A stretch of 64,000 bases of DNA from assembly GCA_013396655.1 (NCBI GenBank), contig WBMV01004140.1:96556-160555 (forward strand), in the 5' to 3' direction. This DNA is from Campylorhamphus procurvoides (lineage: Eukaryota; Chordata; Aves; Passeriformes; Dendrocolaptidae). Each line of letters begins with the position of its first letter. The stretch's first letter is position 1. The translations under genes were made by a program, and so were the position numbers. The notes under the pieces are model-generated. The model had not been told where the DNA came from, made no database searches, and was given only the letters and a program-made list of their open reading frames with translations. Below are positions 1 to 12,432 of this stretch, one piece after another.

Positions 1-1009
1 AAACCACCACTTCCTTGAAAGTGAAAAAGCTTGGTCCTAATCACAGTCCCAGGCTAAGTGTTATTAGGAGAGATGCTGAATTTTCTCTACATTTTCATGT
101 ATTGATTTGTTTATAAACAGGACAGAGAGAAGGGAAATTGTGCATGGATATCCTACTATGTTGCCATCAGTAGGAAGGATAGCAGGGCTGCTAAGAGAGT
201 TTAAAGTGCAGTAAATAGTTCTGTTGCTACCCTGTTAAGAAAGGACAATGGAGATAGAAGTGTTGGTAATATCATCCTGGCTACCTAAGAATCTATATTC
301 ACTAGGTTTCTATAGGATTATTTAACAAATAGTTTTGAATAAAGAAAATAAAAGGAAAAAAACCCAACAAAATAACCAGACACGAAGGGAAAAGATTGAG
401 TAACATGGAACAATTTGTATGCAATTATGGGAAAAGAGTAATTTGCTTACTCTCTCCAAGACCCTACAGATTATCAGGGTTTCACTTAGCTATGCCCTTA
501 TAACAACAGAAAATTATTCAGATTGTCCTTAGTTAGTACTTTGTAAAATACTTACATTCAGCATAATGCCATTTTCCTTGGTACTTCCTATCTGCTGCTG
601 TTTTAAAAATAATTTTAAAAATGCATATACAAAAGTATTTACCTAGTGTAATTTGTAACTAAAATGGCATAACTGAAAATACTTCTAAATATCTCATAAA
701 TACAAGTAACTGTGAGGAAATTTGAAAGTTTAAGATGTAATTAGCAAATGTGATATAGTATAAATGATAATCAAGAAACTAAACCACTGACCTACGAAAC
801 CAGCTCCTAATGATAGATGCTGGATTAGTACAGATATTCCAGAGACACAGTAGGAAGAAAAAGCCAACACCATAAAGCAGAATTTATTTTACATTTTAGA
901 AATAAGATGTTGTGGTTGTGAAAAGCAAATATAGACTAGTACTAAAACAATATTTGCAGTGGCTTATGAGATCCACAACTATTTTTTCTACCCTGATTAA
1001 ATTTCCTCA
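1..1009. other. Unique AT-rich DNA, nothing recognised
   Basis: No repeat, coding exon or RNA gene could be recognised. Open frames here are short and lack codon structure or homology that I know. Confidence 0.5.
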
Positions 1010-1345
1010 CCACTGCACAAGATGCAGGACTTATATTGCAGATATAACTATGCTAATATATCCATATTGGTTTAGCTGTGGCAGCAGGATCCCTTTCTAT
1101 AGAGGTAGAGTATGTTGACAGAAGGAGCTTTAGTTCCTGCATAGCTGTGTAACTTCCCTAAGCACCCAGAGGTCAGCACATAAAACTCTTCTTTGTCATT
1201 ATAGCTGTGTCCACATGGGGGTTTTGGCTCGTGTAGCTATTTTGGCAAAGAATATGTGATTTTTTTCACACTCTTCACTGACATAGCTGTGTGGATGAAA
1301 CGCTGTAGAGCAGAAGATGCATGTACACACAATATGTCTCTCCCT
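1010..1345. mobile_element. Ancient palindromic DNA-transposon-like (MITE) remnant
   Basis: The core at about 1203-1320 is an imperfect inverted repeat. The centre reads gtga, a T tract, then tcac (1256-1268). Outward from it, 'tgtagctat' on the left pairs with 'atagctgtgt' on the right, and ccaca/gtgg arms follow. The motif 'tagctgtg' occurs four times between about 1074 and 1290. The layout resembles old non-autonomous DNA transposons that I remember as abundant in turtles and crocodilians and present as decayed copies in birds. The inverted repeat is seen in the sequence; the family link is from memory. Ends are approximate and no target-site duplication was found. It could also be a chance palindrome in AT-rich DNA. 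Confidence 0.42.
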
Positions 1346-3869
1346 CACCAGCATGCCTTTGCTTTTCACCTCATCACAAATTAATAATTTGAGGCATGGT
1401 TTACTGAAGAAAGCAGTAAACACAGGGAGTTTAAAGTATCGCATCACTGTTACCCTCAGATACTACTAGAGGATCATGTGGTATAGGAAGTAGACAAATG
1501 GGTAGTGCAATTAAAATTTAAAAATAGTTCCTTTTTTTGTTTTGGTTTGGTTTGTTATATTTACATTAGACACTAAGAAAAAATGTAACACACAGGCTTG
1601 GCTTGGCACTAGAAATTTTTGAGAACAGGCTTGCCATGTCAAATATACATGGATAGGATAAAGAATCATCAAGGCACTAATGGACCACTAAAGTATATTG
1701 GTGAATACAGTTTTAATCAATTGGGAGCCTCGATACTGGAATCATTAAGACTGGGTTCAGTTTTGGGTTTTCTGCCAGCATTCAGCAAACTATAAACAAA
1801 GGAGACTTTGTGTAGACTTTCTAGACTTTACAACCAAGATACCCTGCCAGCCACAGTTGCCTCCTAGCATCCCGTAGCCAGCTTGACAGTCAAGGGAGGG
1901 ATTTTCAAAGCACTGCTTCTTAAGACCAGGCCACTGAAATTTGACACTCTCATGTAGAGCCAAGCAGACATCGTTAGTTGTAACAGCAGGAGGAAAAATT
2001 GCAGCATCTTGTCTTCAGCTCCCATTTACCCATGAGATGTGGTAAAATTGTACTATTCCAGTTATTCCGATCCACACACCAAAGAAGTGTTCATGTGTCA
2101 TCAAAGTACTGTCCCCAGTGTTCAGCTGTTATAAGATCTACGTATTATATTTGTCTTTTTTTTATGCTTGTCTGCTCCCTTGTATCTCCTGCTGAGAGCC
2201 CCTTTTTCCAGTGTATGCGGGCTGAGACACAGTGAGCAGCTGAAATGATTCTATAGAGTGGCAGAAAGTCATAGATACGAGCTTCTAGGACAAGCTATGC
2301 CTCCCTAGGAACACTTTGTTTTACCCAGCATGTAACTAAATAGCAAGTGGTAGGTAGAAATAAAATACCTGTAATACTTGTATGTTGCTAGACACACTCT
2401 TCCCATTTTTTATTTCTTCTCTCATCCATTAATGCCATATTTGGACATCTCTGAAGTGGGTCAATGAATAGTAAGAAGTTTCAATATGAGTGAAAGGGAG
2501 CTGTACTCCAGATGAGTTTTTACCTGATTCCTTAGCAAGAAAATCCCTCACTTTGTTTCTACAAAAAGCCCTAAGAACAGGCATGTTCTGGTATGAATAA
2601 AAGAGTGATCTACAGGAATAAGTGTTTTCTGAATAAGTTGAACAGTAAATATTCACATAGTTTACATTTCTGTATAAGCCAGGAACCTAGAAAATAACTC
2701 AATGCCAACCATTCTGTGTAAATCTTTTTCCTTGGACTAGCTGGCCAGCCTGGGGCAGAAAGAAGAAGGAACATTCATTATCGTATTTATTCATTAGAAT
2801 TAATTCACCTCCCAATAAAGGCTAGTTATAAATATATGTGTCATGAACAAAATAGGCTAAAGAATAACAACTGGAAGAAAAAGTAGAACATCATGAAACA
2901 GGTTTTGCATTGTTTCATCATGCATATTATTTGCATCTCTTACTAAAAATATTAGTATTACAAACTTGGAAAGAAAAACCTAGAATTCAAAGGTAGTCTT
3001 TTACCACAACTTCTAAGAGAGAACCAGAGGAAAAGAACAACAAAACAGGTCAACAAATACTTGTGTAAAAAGAGATAATTTATTCAAGTTATGACTAATG
3101 TATTACTCTAATCATATTGTGATAACTGAAATAAAATTCCAACAGATCATTGAGGTTATACAGGTCTGCTACAGTTATTGTGATGTAACACTTGATAGGC
3201 ACTTCAGCAATCTTGAAAAAAAAAAAGAAATAAAGAATTGCCTGAGCTCTTTTCCATTTTACCTCAACTGATCTGGTCAGACCAACCTGATTAAACAAGC
3301 AGCAGGATTATTTATTTTACAGGACATAGAAAGCAGAGTTTCAGTGTAGTATGGACTGGGGCTCATGGTATTGATCTCACCATCACAATTGACCGTGATT
3401 GCTTTCCAAGCTGGTAGCTTGATGGTAGAGAAAAATAAAGGACAAATTCTTCAGTCAGCTAGAAAGTGTCAGTTAACAGCCCTGATGACAAAACTGTTAC
3501 CTACTTGGATTATTTTACACTAAGACAGTGTAAAATGAGCAAATAGTGGAGGACCATTTGTTTGCTACCTAAAACCACAGTCAGCCCCTGAAGGTACTAT
3601 TGCAACTTATTTATTTAACAATGGCAACCTGATACCTTTCTTAAGCATGGAAAAACAAAGTCACTAACCAGAGTTAGTCAAACTGTAGTGAACTTTAGTC
3701 ATTGAGGACTCTGGAAAATATGACATCATGTAGTGCACTCATACATGTTTAGGTTTGAAAGTGATTCTTTTTATTTAACTGTAATAGCAGTTAATTTATT
3801 TTATACTCTGGCAGACAATCTATAAAATACCTGTTCACTTATTTTTTTAAAAAAAATGGCTTGTGAAGT
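1346..3869. other. Unique AT-rich DNA, nothing recognised
   Basis: There are a few short poly(T)/poly(A) runs (for example near 3,218-3,228 and 3,842-3,855) but no recognisable transposon, exon or RNA gene. Open frames of 60-80 codons here occur on both strands and look like chance. Confidence 0.5.
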
Positions 3870-4697
3870 TTTGATCATTTAACCAAACTAGTGACCGTCT
3901 ATGACGGAGTGACTACATCAGTAGCAAAGGGCAGGGCTACAGATATAGTTTATTTGGGCTTCCATAAAGCCATTGACATGGTCCTGCATAACATCTTTCT
4001 CCCAAAATTGGAGAGAGATGGGTTCAATGGGTGGACATCAGTGGCAAGTAGTGTCCCTCAGGGGTCCGAATTGGAAGCAGTGTTTTTTAATATCTTGACT
4101 AAAGACATAGAAGAAAGGCTCAAGTGCACCCTCAGCAATTTGCAGATGACACCAAGCTGCTTGGTGCAGTTGATGTGTCTGAAGGACTCGATGCCATCCA
4201 GAAGGATGTGGACAAGCTCAAAAAATGTATGCATGGGAATCTCAGGAGGTTTAACAACACCAAGTGCAAGGTGCTGCACCTGGGTCAGGGCAACCCCTAG
4301 TATAATACAGCCTTGGGGGTGGACAGATCAAAAGCAGCCCTGCCAAGAAGGACTAATGGGGACCAGTGGATGAGAGGTTAGACATGAATTAGCAATGTGT
4401 ATCTGCAATGCAGAAAGCTGCAAAAACCTGAAGGGAGCCTAAAAGAAAGCTGGAGAGAAATTATTTACAAGGGCATGTAATGGGGGAATACAAGGGGAAT
4501 TGGTTTCAAATTGAAAAAGAGTGGGTTTAGATTAGATGTAAGGAAGAAATTCTTTACTGTGAGGGTGGTGAGGCACTGAAACAGACTAGCCAGAGAAGCT
4601 GTGAATATCCCATCTTGATAACTGTTCCAGGTCAGGTTGGATAGATATCTGAGACACCTGGTTTAGAGAAAAGTGTCTCTGCTACCAGCATAGGCTG
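3870..4697 (+). mobile_element. CR1 LINE fragment (ORF2 reverse transcriptase to 3' region)
   Basis: Reading on the + strand, the conceptual protein contains CR1 ORF2 reverse-transcriptase landmarks: a 'VYDGVTTSVAKGRATDIVYL' block, then 'HNIFLPKLERDGFNGW', then 'SVPQGS'. About 28 residues normally present between the GW and VPQGS blocks are missing, so there is an in-frame internal deletion. Downstream, the bases for the catalytic F-A-D-D motif survive at about 4139-4150 but lie out of frame with the upstream block, so at least one frameshift has occurred. The 3' part (4376-4697) matches the ORF2 C-terminus and tail region ('aggaagaaattctttactgtgagggtggtgagg') with several stops. The element stops before the usual CR1 octamer tail. 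It is a dead, 5'-truncated copy. Confidence 0.9.
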
Positions 4698-7600
4698 TAC
4701 ATAACCACTGACTTCATCCTGAAATGCTGCACACTATTAGGGTGCAGCCTGGTGCCTGTTCACACAATTGTCCATGCCTTCATTTACTCCCAGAATTATT
4801 ACTTTATGCTTCCTTTTCAGTTTCTAACCCTAGTACTTAATTTAACATACAAGATATTTTTATATTTAGGGGCTATCCTAACCATATTTTATCATTTGTT
4901 TTCCAGGTAACATTTCCAAATTCTTCAAATGAAATGATTAAAACTAAGAAATAGGTCACAACCTTGGCAACCATCTGATGTGAGACAGTGTAATCTGCTA
5001 GCACAGTGGTTGTCATGGAAACTGACAATATTGGATTTTTCCTTCAATGCAACCTGTGTTTTATGCATAAATTATTAGCATATTATTAGCATATTAAATC
5101 TAAGGCACTGACACTTCAAAATAGACCACCCCTGTGTTTTATGTGTCCATGTCCTTAAATACATTTCCATTGGCACTGAATAGAGGGTTCCGAAGTTGAC
5201 TCTGACACAGGGAAGAGTTTTTGGATTAGACAGTACAGACTGGTGCTTTTAGATGAAGAGATCTCAGGGTCTATTCCTCTTAGCTAATGACTCACCTAAG
5301 TGTGCTGTATTATGATGCCCATTTGTTTTGCCTTTAAGGTCTGCATTGTGAATCACCTTATAGCTAAAATTTTGTTTGATGTGAAACCAACTTTTATGAG
5401 ATATGTTGAAATTTATACATACTTTGTTTTTCTTTCATCGCAACTGGAATAAGAATAAGATAATCTGGGCTCTTTGAGGGAAAGCATGCAATTCTTTTAT
5501 TCCTTCCCATCCCTTTATTTCTCAACTAACCATTCTCCAAATAGTCAGGAGTTAAAACTCTTGTTTTAAGCTCAAGGACTAGTGTTTAGATCTTTCTCCC
5601 ATCAATTAGCAAATTGCTAAACTGTAGCCTCTCTTTCCATGTTGGCTTCCTTCATCTGTTTTATATTAGCCTGCAATACATATTGGTTGCAAAGAAGTAG
5701 TGTTTCTGAATGACAAAGATTCACTTTATTTATTTATTTATTTTCCCCAGCCCAAAGCTGTGTGTGTAGTAGCTTTCAATGTGGGAAAAATCCAGAGTCA
5801 TGAAATAAGACCATTAACCCATTGCCAAAGAAATACTGTCATACAGCATATCATCTGAGCTGACATCCATGTCTCTTTCTTCTGTAAAGAACATCTTGCC
5901 CTTAAGGAAAAAGTTTAAAAGCTGAGAACAAAGGACTGAACAATGTACTGAATTTCATCTGTAAACCTTTGAAAAGAGGCAGGGTGACAGCCCATCACTT
6001 TTTTTCCTTCCTTCCTTGGCATGGCAAATAAAACCTCATGACCTCAAAGTTTTTTCTCATAGTGCTCATAACCCAGTTTGGCTTCCCAATAAGATTTGTC
6101 CTTCCCGTTTTTCATGGGATTCAGATTTGAGCTGTAAGGGAAACATACTTTAAAACATATGTCAGGAGACAGAGGAAGGGTTAGTCTCTGTCACAAAATA
6201 GAACATGAGTGTACTGTTTCTGAGTACAAGGGAACGTTTGTCCTAGATTTATAGTGGATTCACAAGTAATGCAAGCTATTTTTCTCAGTGGAAATGGAAA
6301 ACTCAAAATTCTTGGTTATCTCAATCTTATTTCCATGTTTTCTATTAAAAAAATCATTCAAAGTCAGCACAGAGACCAAAGAATGTTTATCTTCCTCAAA
6401 TCTCTCCTATCTCATTCTGAAATGTTTGTGAAATCAGCAAAATCAGCTGTACTAATTTGGTTCTTAAATTATATGCCTTTGGACATGGAAAATTTAGAGA
6501 AATTTCATTCAGTAACATAGTTAGATATAATTTCTTACCTTGAAAATATTCCATGCTGTATCTCTTCATGTCACCTATTTCCTACAGATGATCTCAAGCA
6601 CTTGCCCTAAGCAGCTCATTGCCCTAGTCATACTATTGCTGGTGTCAGAGGAAATATTGTCCTTGCAAGTTTCACCAAATCTTTCTCTTCCTCCACAGTA
6701 TTTTGGTATAAAAAAATAAATCTGTATCAGCCAAAATAGATGCTTTTGTTACAAGAATTATTATTCTTTTCTAAAAACAGAGAAGATAGATTCTCTTGCT
6801 ATTCACCATAACAATTAAATTAGGTAAATGTAGCCTTTTTGCTATGACATTTCAATAGTCACTTTTGTTGATTTCTCTCTATAATATCAAATATTAAGGC
6901 TCATGTAAATAAGATTCCTTTAGGGCAAGTGGAACCTCTGTTGAATGTATTGGATCTATTTTGATGGCATATCAGATCACATATGGCTGTTTTTTCATTG
7001 TTTTTCCTTTGTTTCTTTGTCCCCCTCCAATAAGCTAATAAACAGCTGTTTAAAAGTTCCAGTAGTGGAGGCTAAAGACTGTTCATTTCTCTCCATGAAA
7101 AGACAAGAATCCTGTTTTCCCTTTTTCTATTTTCTCTGAAGTATTTTGGTATGTGCAGATAGCACAGAAGCATGCTGCTTTTATTTCTAAAATTTCTAGT
7201 ATATTGCTACAACTCAATAACATGCAGAAACAGCAATTCTGGATACTGTTAATGAAGTGGAACAGGATTTCCTAGAATCTTTTGATATGTCACTATGGCC
7301 TTTCCTAATATTGATTTTTCCAATGTAATTAAAAAGGGTGAAAAGAGTTTTACTGCAGAATCAACATAATGTCCAGATTTATTTGTGATCCAGGTAGTTG
7401 AGATTGTCTTCTCTGTAGTTAGGTTTAGAAATGGCCAAGAAGAACAAGATTAGTCAGACTTCAAACTACAGTTCTGTGTTTTGGGAAACGTTTTTTCTGA
7501 ACCATCCTGTAAACTACATCATGGGGCAGATTTTTTTAGCTAATAAAGTTGGTCAAGGGGCTTTATCATTTTCAGATCTTAGTCTCAGCAAAGCAAACAC

Positions 7601-10556
7601 AGACATATTAAACAGGCAACTGTATTTTAGTACTTATTGAGATGTCTCTTAGTTAGATTATTGTGTAGCTTCTCAAGCATAACTTTCTTTAGATCTAATC
7701 TCCATAGAAAGTAATCCATCATAAACAAACACACAGAGGCACGGGCCATAGTCATAACAAAAGAATACAGCTTTGTTTTGTCTTATTTTGTTTTCCCACA
7801 GTTCTCACAGTAGCTTTCAAAGCTTTCTTTATTGTCATTTTGCTTTATCAACATTGATCGGAGACCCTGGTGGTAAACTAGAACAAAGAGGATTGATTTC
7901 AGTTTCAAGTAAGAGAGAATTAGAAATGTGTAAAGCACAATGTATTTACAGGGATTTTGACTAAATCCAATTTCCAAGTTTTTTTCAGTGTACTTAACTG
8001 CTCTTACTATGTTACTGTACACGGTTTTTCCTATGCCTTTTGGAGAGGGAAACATAGGTTTCATTTGTTTTTAATAATTTCAGAGGGTGGTGTATAAGAA
8101 ATTCAACTTGTTATATCAATGAGTGAGGAGGCAGCTCTCAAACCTAATCAGTGTCTTTGGGCAAGAGTAAAGAGATGAGTTCTTGAATGGCTTTCTGTTC
8201 CTGAAGTTGTCATCCTTGATGAACTCTTACTCACTATAACTTTAGACCCTGTCACTAAAATGTTGTCTTAGTCACCTGTCCCTTTTTACGCTATTGCATG
8301 CTTTTCCCACCAGATGGTGGGCAATAAAAGCAGGAAACAGAAGCTTATCTGTTACTGTATACTTAAAAGGAATCAGACAAAATTAATTCAAATGCAACTG
8401 TGAAACAATTTTCCATATGTTGTTCTGCTTTTTATGCCTGCAACTAAAAGACAGCTCTGAAAGAGACCTGGTCAGTGTTTGCAGGTAGCTGATTTAAAGC
8501 ATAAGGAAGGCCTACATAAGCATATGCTACATATGTTATTACATATTTAAACAATGCTAGTATGTCTCCTATTCTGTTGTTCTCTAGTTGTAAACAAAAC
8601 TAATTATTATCAGGATAGGCATTTTCTGTCAATTCTTTTAAGGAGAACCATTCATTCCACTTATCCTGTTGAAACCAGATAAATGAAATTGTCTACCCAA
8701 TGTGTAAATTTCTTCTCCTGCCTTGTTAGTGCTGTCTTGTACATGAAGTACTCATTTAGTTGCAAAAACCAATTATCATCCCTGTCTGGATACATTAAGA
8801 ATTTTCCTACAAGTCTTTTTCTCTCTATCACATTTTAAGCAACACTGTACATGAATTATTCATATTGCCCATCTTGCAGGCAGGTTTTTTTATTATTAAA
8901 TTCGATCATAATAATAGTTATTACCACAGTCATGGCAGTTTTATGAGTATTCTTCAATGCCATTACCTGGAAAGTTTTCAATCAAGACATATAAAAGATG
9001 CAAATCAATTTCCATAATAAAATTAAACTGTACCATCTACTCCTTCATCCTTGCAATACAGTTGATTGACAACTTCTCCCTGATAGTTGCGGCTGATAAC
9101 TTGCAGGCACGGTAATGGAGAATGGCAGAGTCTTTTACTCTAATATTCTAAGAAATTCAGTATTTTTCTTGCCTTGTCAGTATTTAATGCACATGTCCCC
9201 ATGTAAACACAATGTTTAAGATGCAAACATTCAGTTTACAAATATTCCTCTCTAACAAGAGACATATTTCGCTCTGGCAGTATAAGATTTGCCTTTTACT
9301 AACTAAAAGCAGTGTTGAGTAAATGCAATTATTTAATGAATATTCTCATTTTTTATGTTCTGAATAGTGCTGCCTTTCACAAAGAGATCTTTTCCCAAGG
9401 AGGATGTTTTACAGGTGATTCTCCTAACTTCATCCTACACTTTTATTTTGAATCTTTCTCTCCTTTTTTTAGCACTGCTTTAGCACAGGTTTTAATGACC
9501 ACCTGATGGTTCTTCTTTGCTCCCTTTTTGTGCAAGTACTTGATAACTCGTTCCTACTTCCTTGTTTATTTACCACTTCTGTTGTTCTGTTTGCTCCTCA
9601 TTTATCATTCCTGGTGTGTTAGATCAATGGTGCTGTCTAAGTGAAACATAAAATGTAGTGTCCACCAGTGTTGGAATTAACTATTGTATAATTGTACCTC
9701 TACTGTGGAGGTAGATTAAGACTTACTAAAAGTTTCAAATCAGGACTCTTAACTTCAGATCCATTTACATCAATTGAAAGGCAGAGAAATGCATTCATAT
9801 TGAGAAATTTACTTTGGAATGATATTGGAGTAATTAAGATGAGAATATAAAGAGGAATAATAGGGATAAATGTGCATTCCATCTTCAATTAAGTTTCAAA
9901 TAAGGCTAAACAATGCAAACCATCAATCAACCCTAGTACCTTGTGAAATAAAGTGATCACCATTTAGAATCAAGAAGAAACTTGTTTTCATGATACAGAA
10001 TTGGACAATTTTTTGCAGTATGTAAATGTTAATGTTCCCATTGAAGTTTCTGTGTGGTATCTGCTCAAAGGAGATTCCTGGAGTAGAGATAGTCTTCCTC
10101 TGTTCCAGTATAAAATCCTTACCTCCTAAGAACTTCCTCTTTCATGTTCAAAAACACTTAAGAAGCTAGATTACATCACACTTCAAGAAACTAAACCATG
10201 CAAGACTGAACTGATGTCTGTTATGTAATTCAATTTATTACAGCAAGGCTTCACAATTAATGAGTGAATTACAATTTTTCCCACAAGCAGCTTTTTATTT
10301 CTGTTAAGGTCATGTTAGGATATTATTGTTATTTTCAAAGATGCATCATGAAAAATTAAATAAACTGTATATTTTCCATATAAATTTTCTATTTTCAAAT
10401 CTATGTAGAGGGTGTCTAGATTGCCATTTAAATTATTCACCATTATATTATGTTACCTGCATATTATGGCATCTGTCAAATTCACTTTCTGTTGAGAAAT
10501 AATTTCTTTCTTCATCTGCAACAGATCCTGAAAAGTTTGTTGATGTTTGTCGAGCT
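4698..10556. other. Unique AT-rich DNA with minor simple repeats
   Basis: No coding exon or transposon was recognised. Minor items are a short 'attattagcat' direct repeat (about 5069-5096), a (TTTA)n run at about 5724-5743, an RFX-like motif at 5009-5022, and a CCCACC/GGTGGG hairpin at 8306-8321. The open frames (88 codons at 6254, 93 codons at 7783 on the minus strand) have no recognisable family features. Confidence 0.5.
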
Positions 10557-10561
10557 GGTGT
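10557..10561. repeat. Target-site duplication, left copy (ggtgt)
   Basis: Five bases identical to 11325-11329, directly abutting the TG end of the LTR. Confidence 0.75.
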
Positions 10562-11324
10562 TGTCCTAGTTACAGCAGCCGGGACCAGCTTATCACCACA
10601 TGGATGTAACCAAAACTGTGTATTCTACACCCTCTGTGTCATTTTTGATGAACTGTTAATACTGGATCGTTTGCAGCAGCTGCCCAGGGCACACCTGATT
10701 CCTCAGGCTACAAGCTGGGTGTTAGAGAACCCTGAGAGATAGGAGAGTGTTCCTGTCTTCACACCAGTGACTCAGCTGTGATAACTCCCCTCTGGGGAGG
10801 CATTAACACCTTCACACCCAGCCTGAGGGATCATGTCTGCTAATGGGCCATCAAGGATTCCAAAAATATCCCATGACACAGAGAGTTAAATCACCCATTG
10901 TGAAACTCCTCACCCTGGAGGAGGTACTGGGCATTCCCACCTGGACATGAGCATATGCAATCCTCAGGTTTTGGGATTTAGGGTACTACTCATCACTCAT
11001 CGAATCCAGAGGAGAACTAGAATCTCAACAGGACTGCAACTGCCACTCTTGACCAGACTGTGACCATCATCCTCACCAACAGGTTTTCTTTTCCTTTTAC
11101 TTTATTCTCAGAGGGACCATATGGCCCTCAGCACAGGGCCTAATGAACACCAATCCGTTCGTGCCCCAGGATGCTGGGTTATAGCTCTGCTTTTGTGGGT
11201 TAAAAACAATTTTTCTCTGTATGATTGTATTTATTGTAATCTTTTTAGTAAATTGTAACTCTGACTTGTAATCTTTCTTGAGTTGGGTTCATTTCTCCCC
11301 CTGGTTTACCTTTAAACCAGCACA
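10562..11324 (+). mobile_element. Solo ERVL-like LTR with 5-bp target-site duplication
   Basis: The block begins TGTCCTAGTT and ends AAACCAGCACA, so it has the TG...CA termini of a retroviral LTR. It is flanked on both sides by the same five bases, ggtgt (10557-10561 and 11325-11329). The length is 763 bp. Base composition (a CAG/CCA-rich U3-like part, then a T-rich 3' part with 'ttttctctgtatgattg' at about 11211-11227) resembles LTRs widespread in birds, many of which start TGTCCTGGTT. A 5-bp duplication fits ERVL-type integration but is not unique to it. No internal gag, pol or env sequence lies beside it, so it is a solo LTR left by recombination. No clear AATAAA was seen inside. The + orientation comes from the termini and the T-rich 3' part. 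Confidence 0.85.
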
Positions 11325-11329
11325 GGTGT
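11325..11329. repeat. Target-site duplication, right copy (ggtgt)
   Basis: Five bases identical to 10557-10561, directly abutting the CA end of the LTR. Confidence 0.75.
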
Positions 11330-12378
11330 ATAGGTAAGTGTAATAGCCCTCTGTAATAAAACTTTCATTTCTACATTCATAACTCTCCTCCATTACCATT
11401 TTATTAGCTAAAGCAATAGGTTATTTCATCAATTTTTTCAAAATTATTCTAACTCTGAATATAATGTTTGGAATTTCTGGTAGCACCATAGCCCATGTGT
11501 AAAATATGCAGATCATGTGTACAGTGAAACATTAGAATATATACTGTCATCATCACATTGGGATAAACTGTACATTTTACATCACAGATGACTGGAAATT
11601 TCAGGAGGTGTTCGTTGGCATTTTCCAAAGGGCCAAGATTGCATTTGGAATTTGGTTCTCTTGCCTTTGAAAGAAACAAGTCCCTAGCAAATGACATAAG
11701 ATTGCAATCTACCTACTAGAAGCTCATTTTTTTTTTTAAGTTTAGATTTTGAAACTATTCTCCTATGTTTCCTGAATGCAATATATTACAAGATTCAGGA
11801 AACACCTTTTCAGTCAGTCCACTCCAACTGATAGGCTTAAAGCTCTTTTTCAAACTATAAAAGTACACTATAACCATCCTTCATTGCCTCATCTGAAACA
11901 TGCAAACTCTCCTGTTTGTGTCATGTTCCAACTGAAAGAACGGTATCAATGGTAACTATTCACAGCTCAGCCAAATTCTTTTCTGTCCTTATCCACGTTA
12001 TTGCAGCTCCATCAGAAATCTGTCCACATTTGTTACTGTGAGCTTTACAAAAATATCAGTCAGAATGTCAGAAATCATTGGTAATTTACTTTTCTTCTTA
12101 AATGAATTTGTTAATTTCCTGCCAGGAAACTTAAATTGAAATAAAGTCAATGATTTTCCCAGCACTCCTTCTTAACCCTGTTGTCAGAGAAAGGAAAATT
12201 GTCTGAAGTCTGCTTGAGGGATGGTGTTCCTATAAGAAGCTGTGACCTTACGATGTGTGTTGTCACCACACATCCTTACATAATTTCAACAGATACAGTG
12301 CATTTTACATGTTACATTTTGGTTCTCATGAGGTTTTGTAACGTTCACTTTAATCACATTGTGTGTCAGAGACCTGTC

Positions 12379-12432
12379 CATATCTATCTAGCTATCTAGC
12401 TAGTTAGCTCTCTGACTATCTCTGTAGCTATC
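12379..12432. repeat. Degenerate TATC/TAGC tetranucleotide repeat
   Basis: The stretch is built from tatctatctagctatctagctagttagc-like units with several substitutions. It is an ageing microsatellite with no function implied. Confidence 0.7.

Noticed and set aside
3891..4373. 160-codon frame as a possible host gene
   Set aside because: The residues are CR1 reverse transcriptase up to the frameshift; it is a transposon relic.
8306..8321. CCCACC-agat-GGTGGG as a CTCF site
   Set aside because: It only partly matches the CTCF core and short matches of this kind are frequent by chance.
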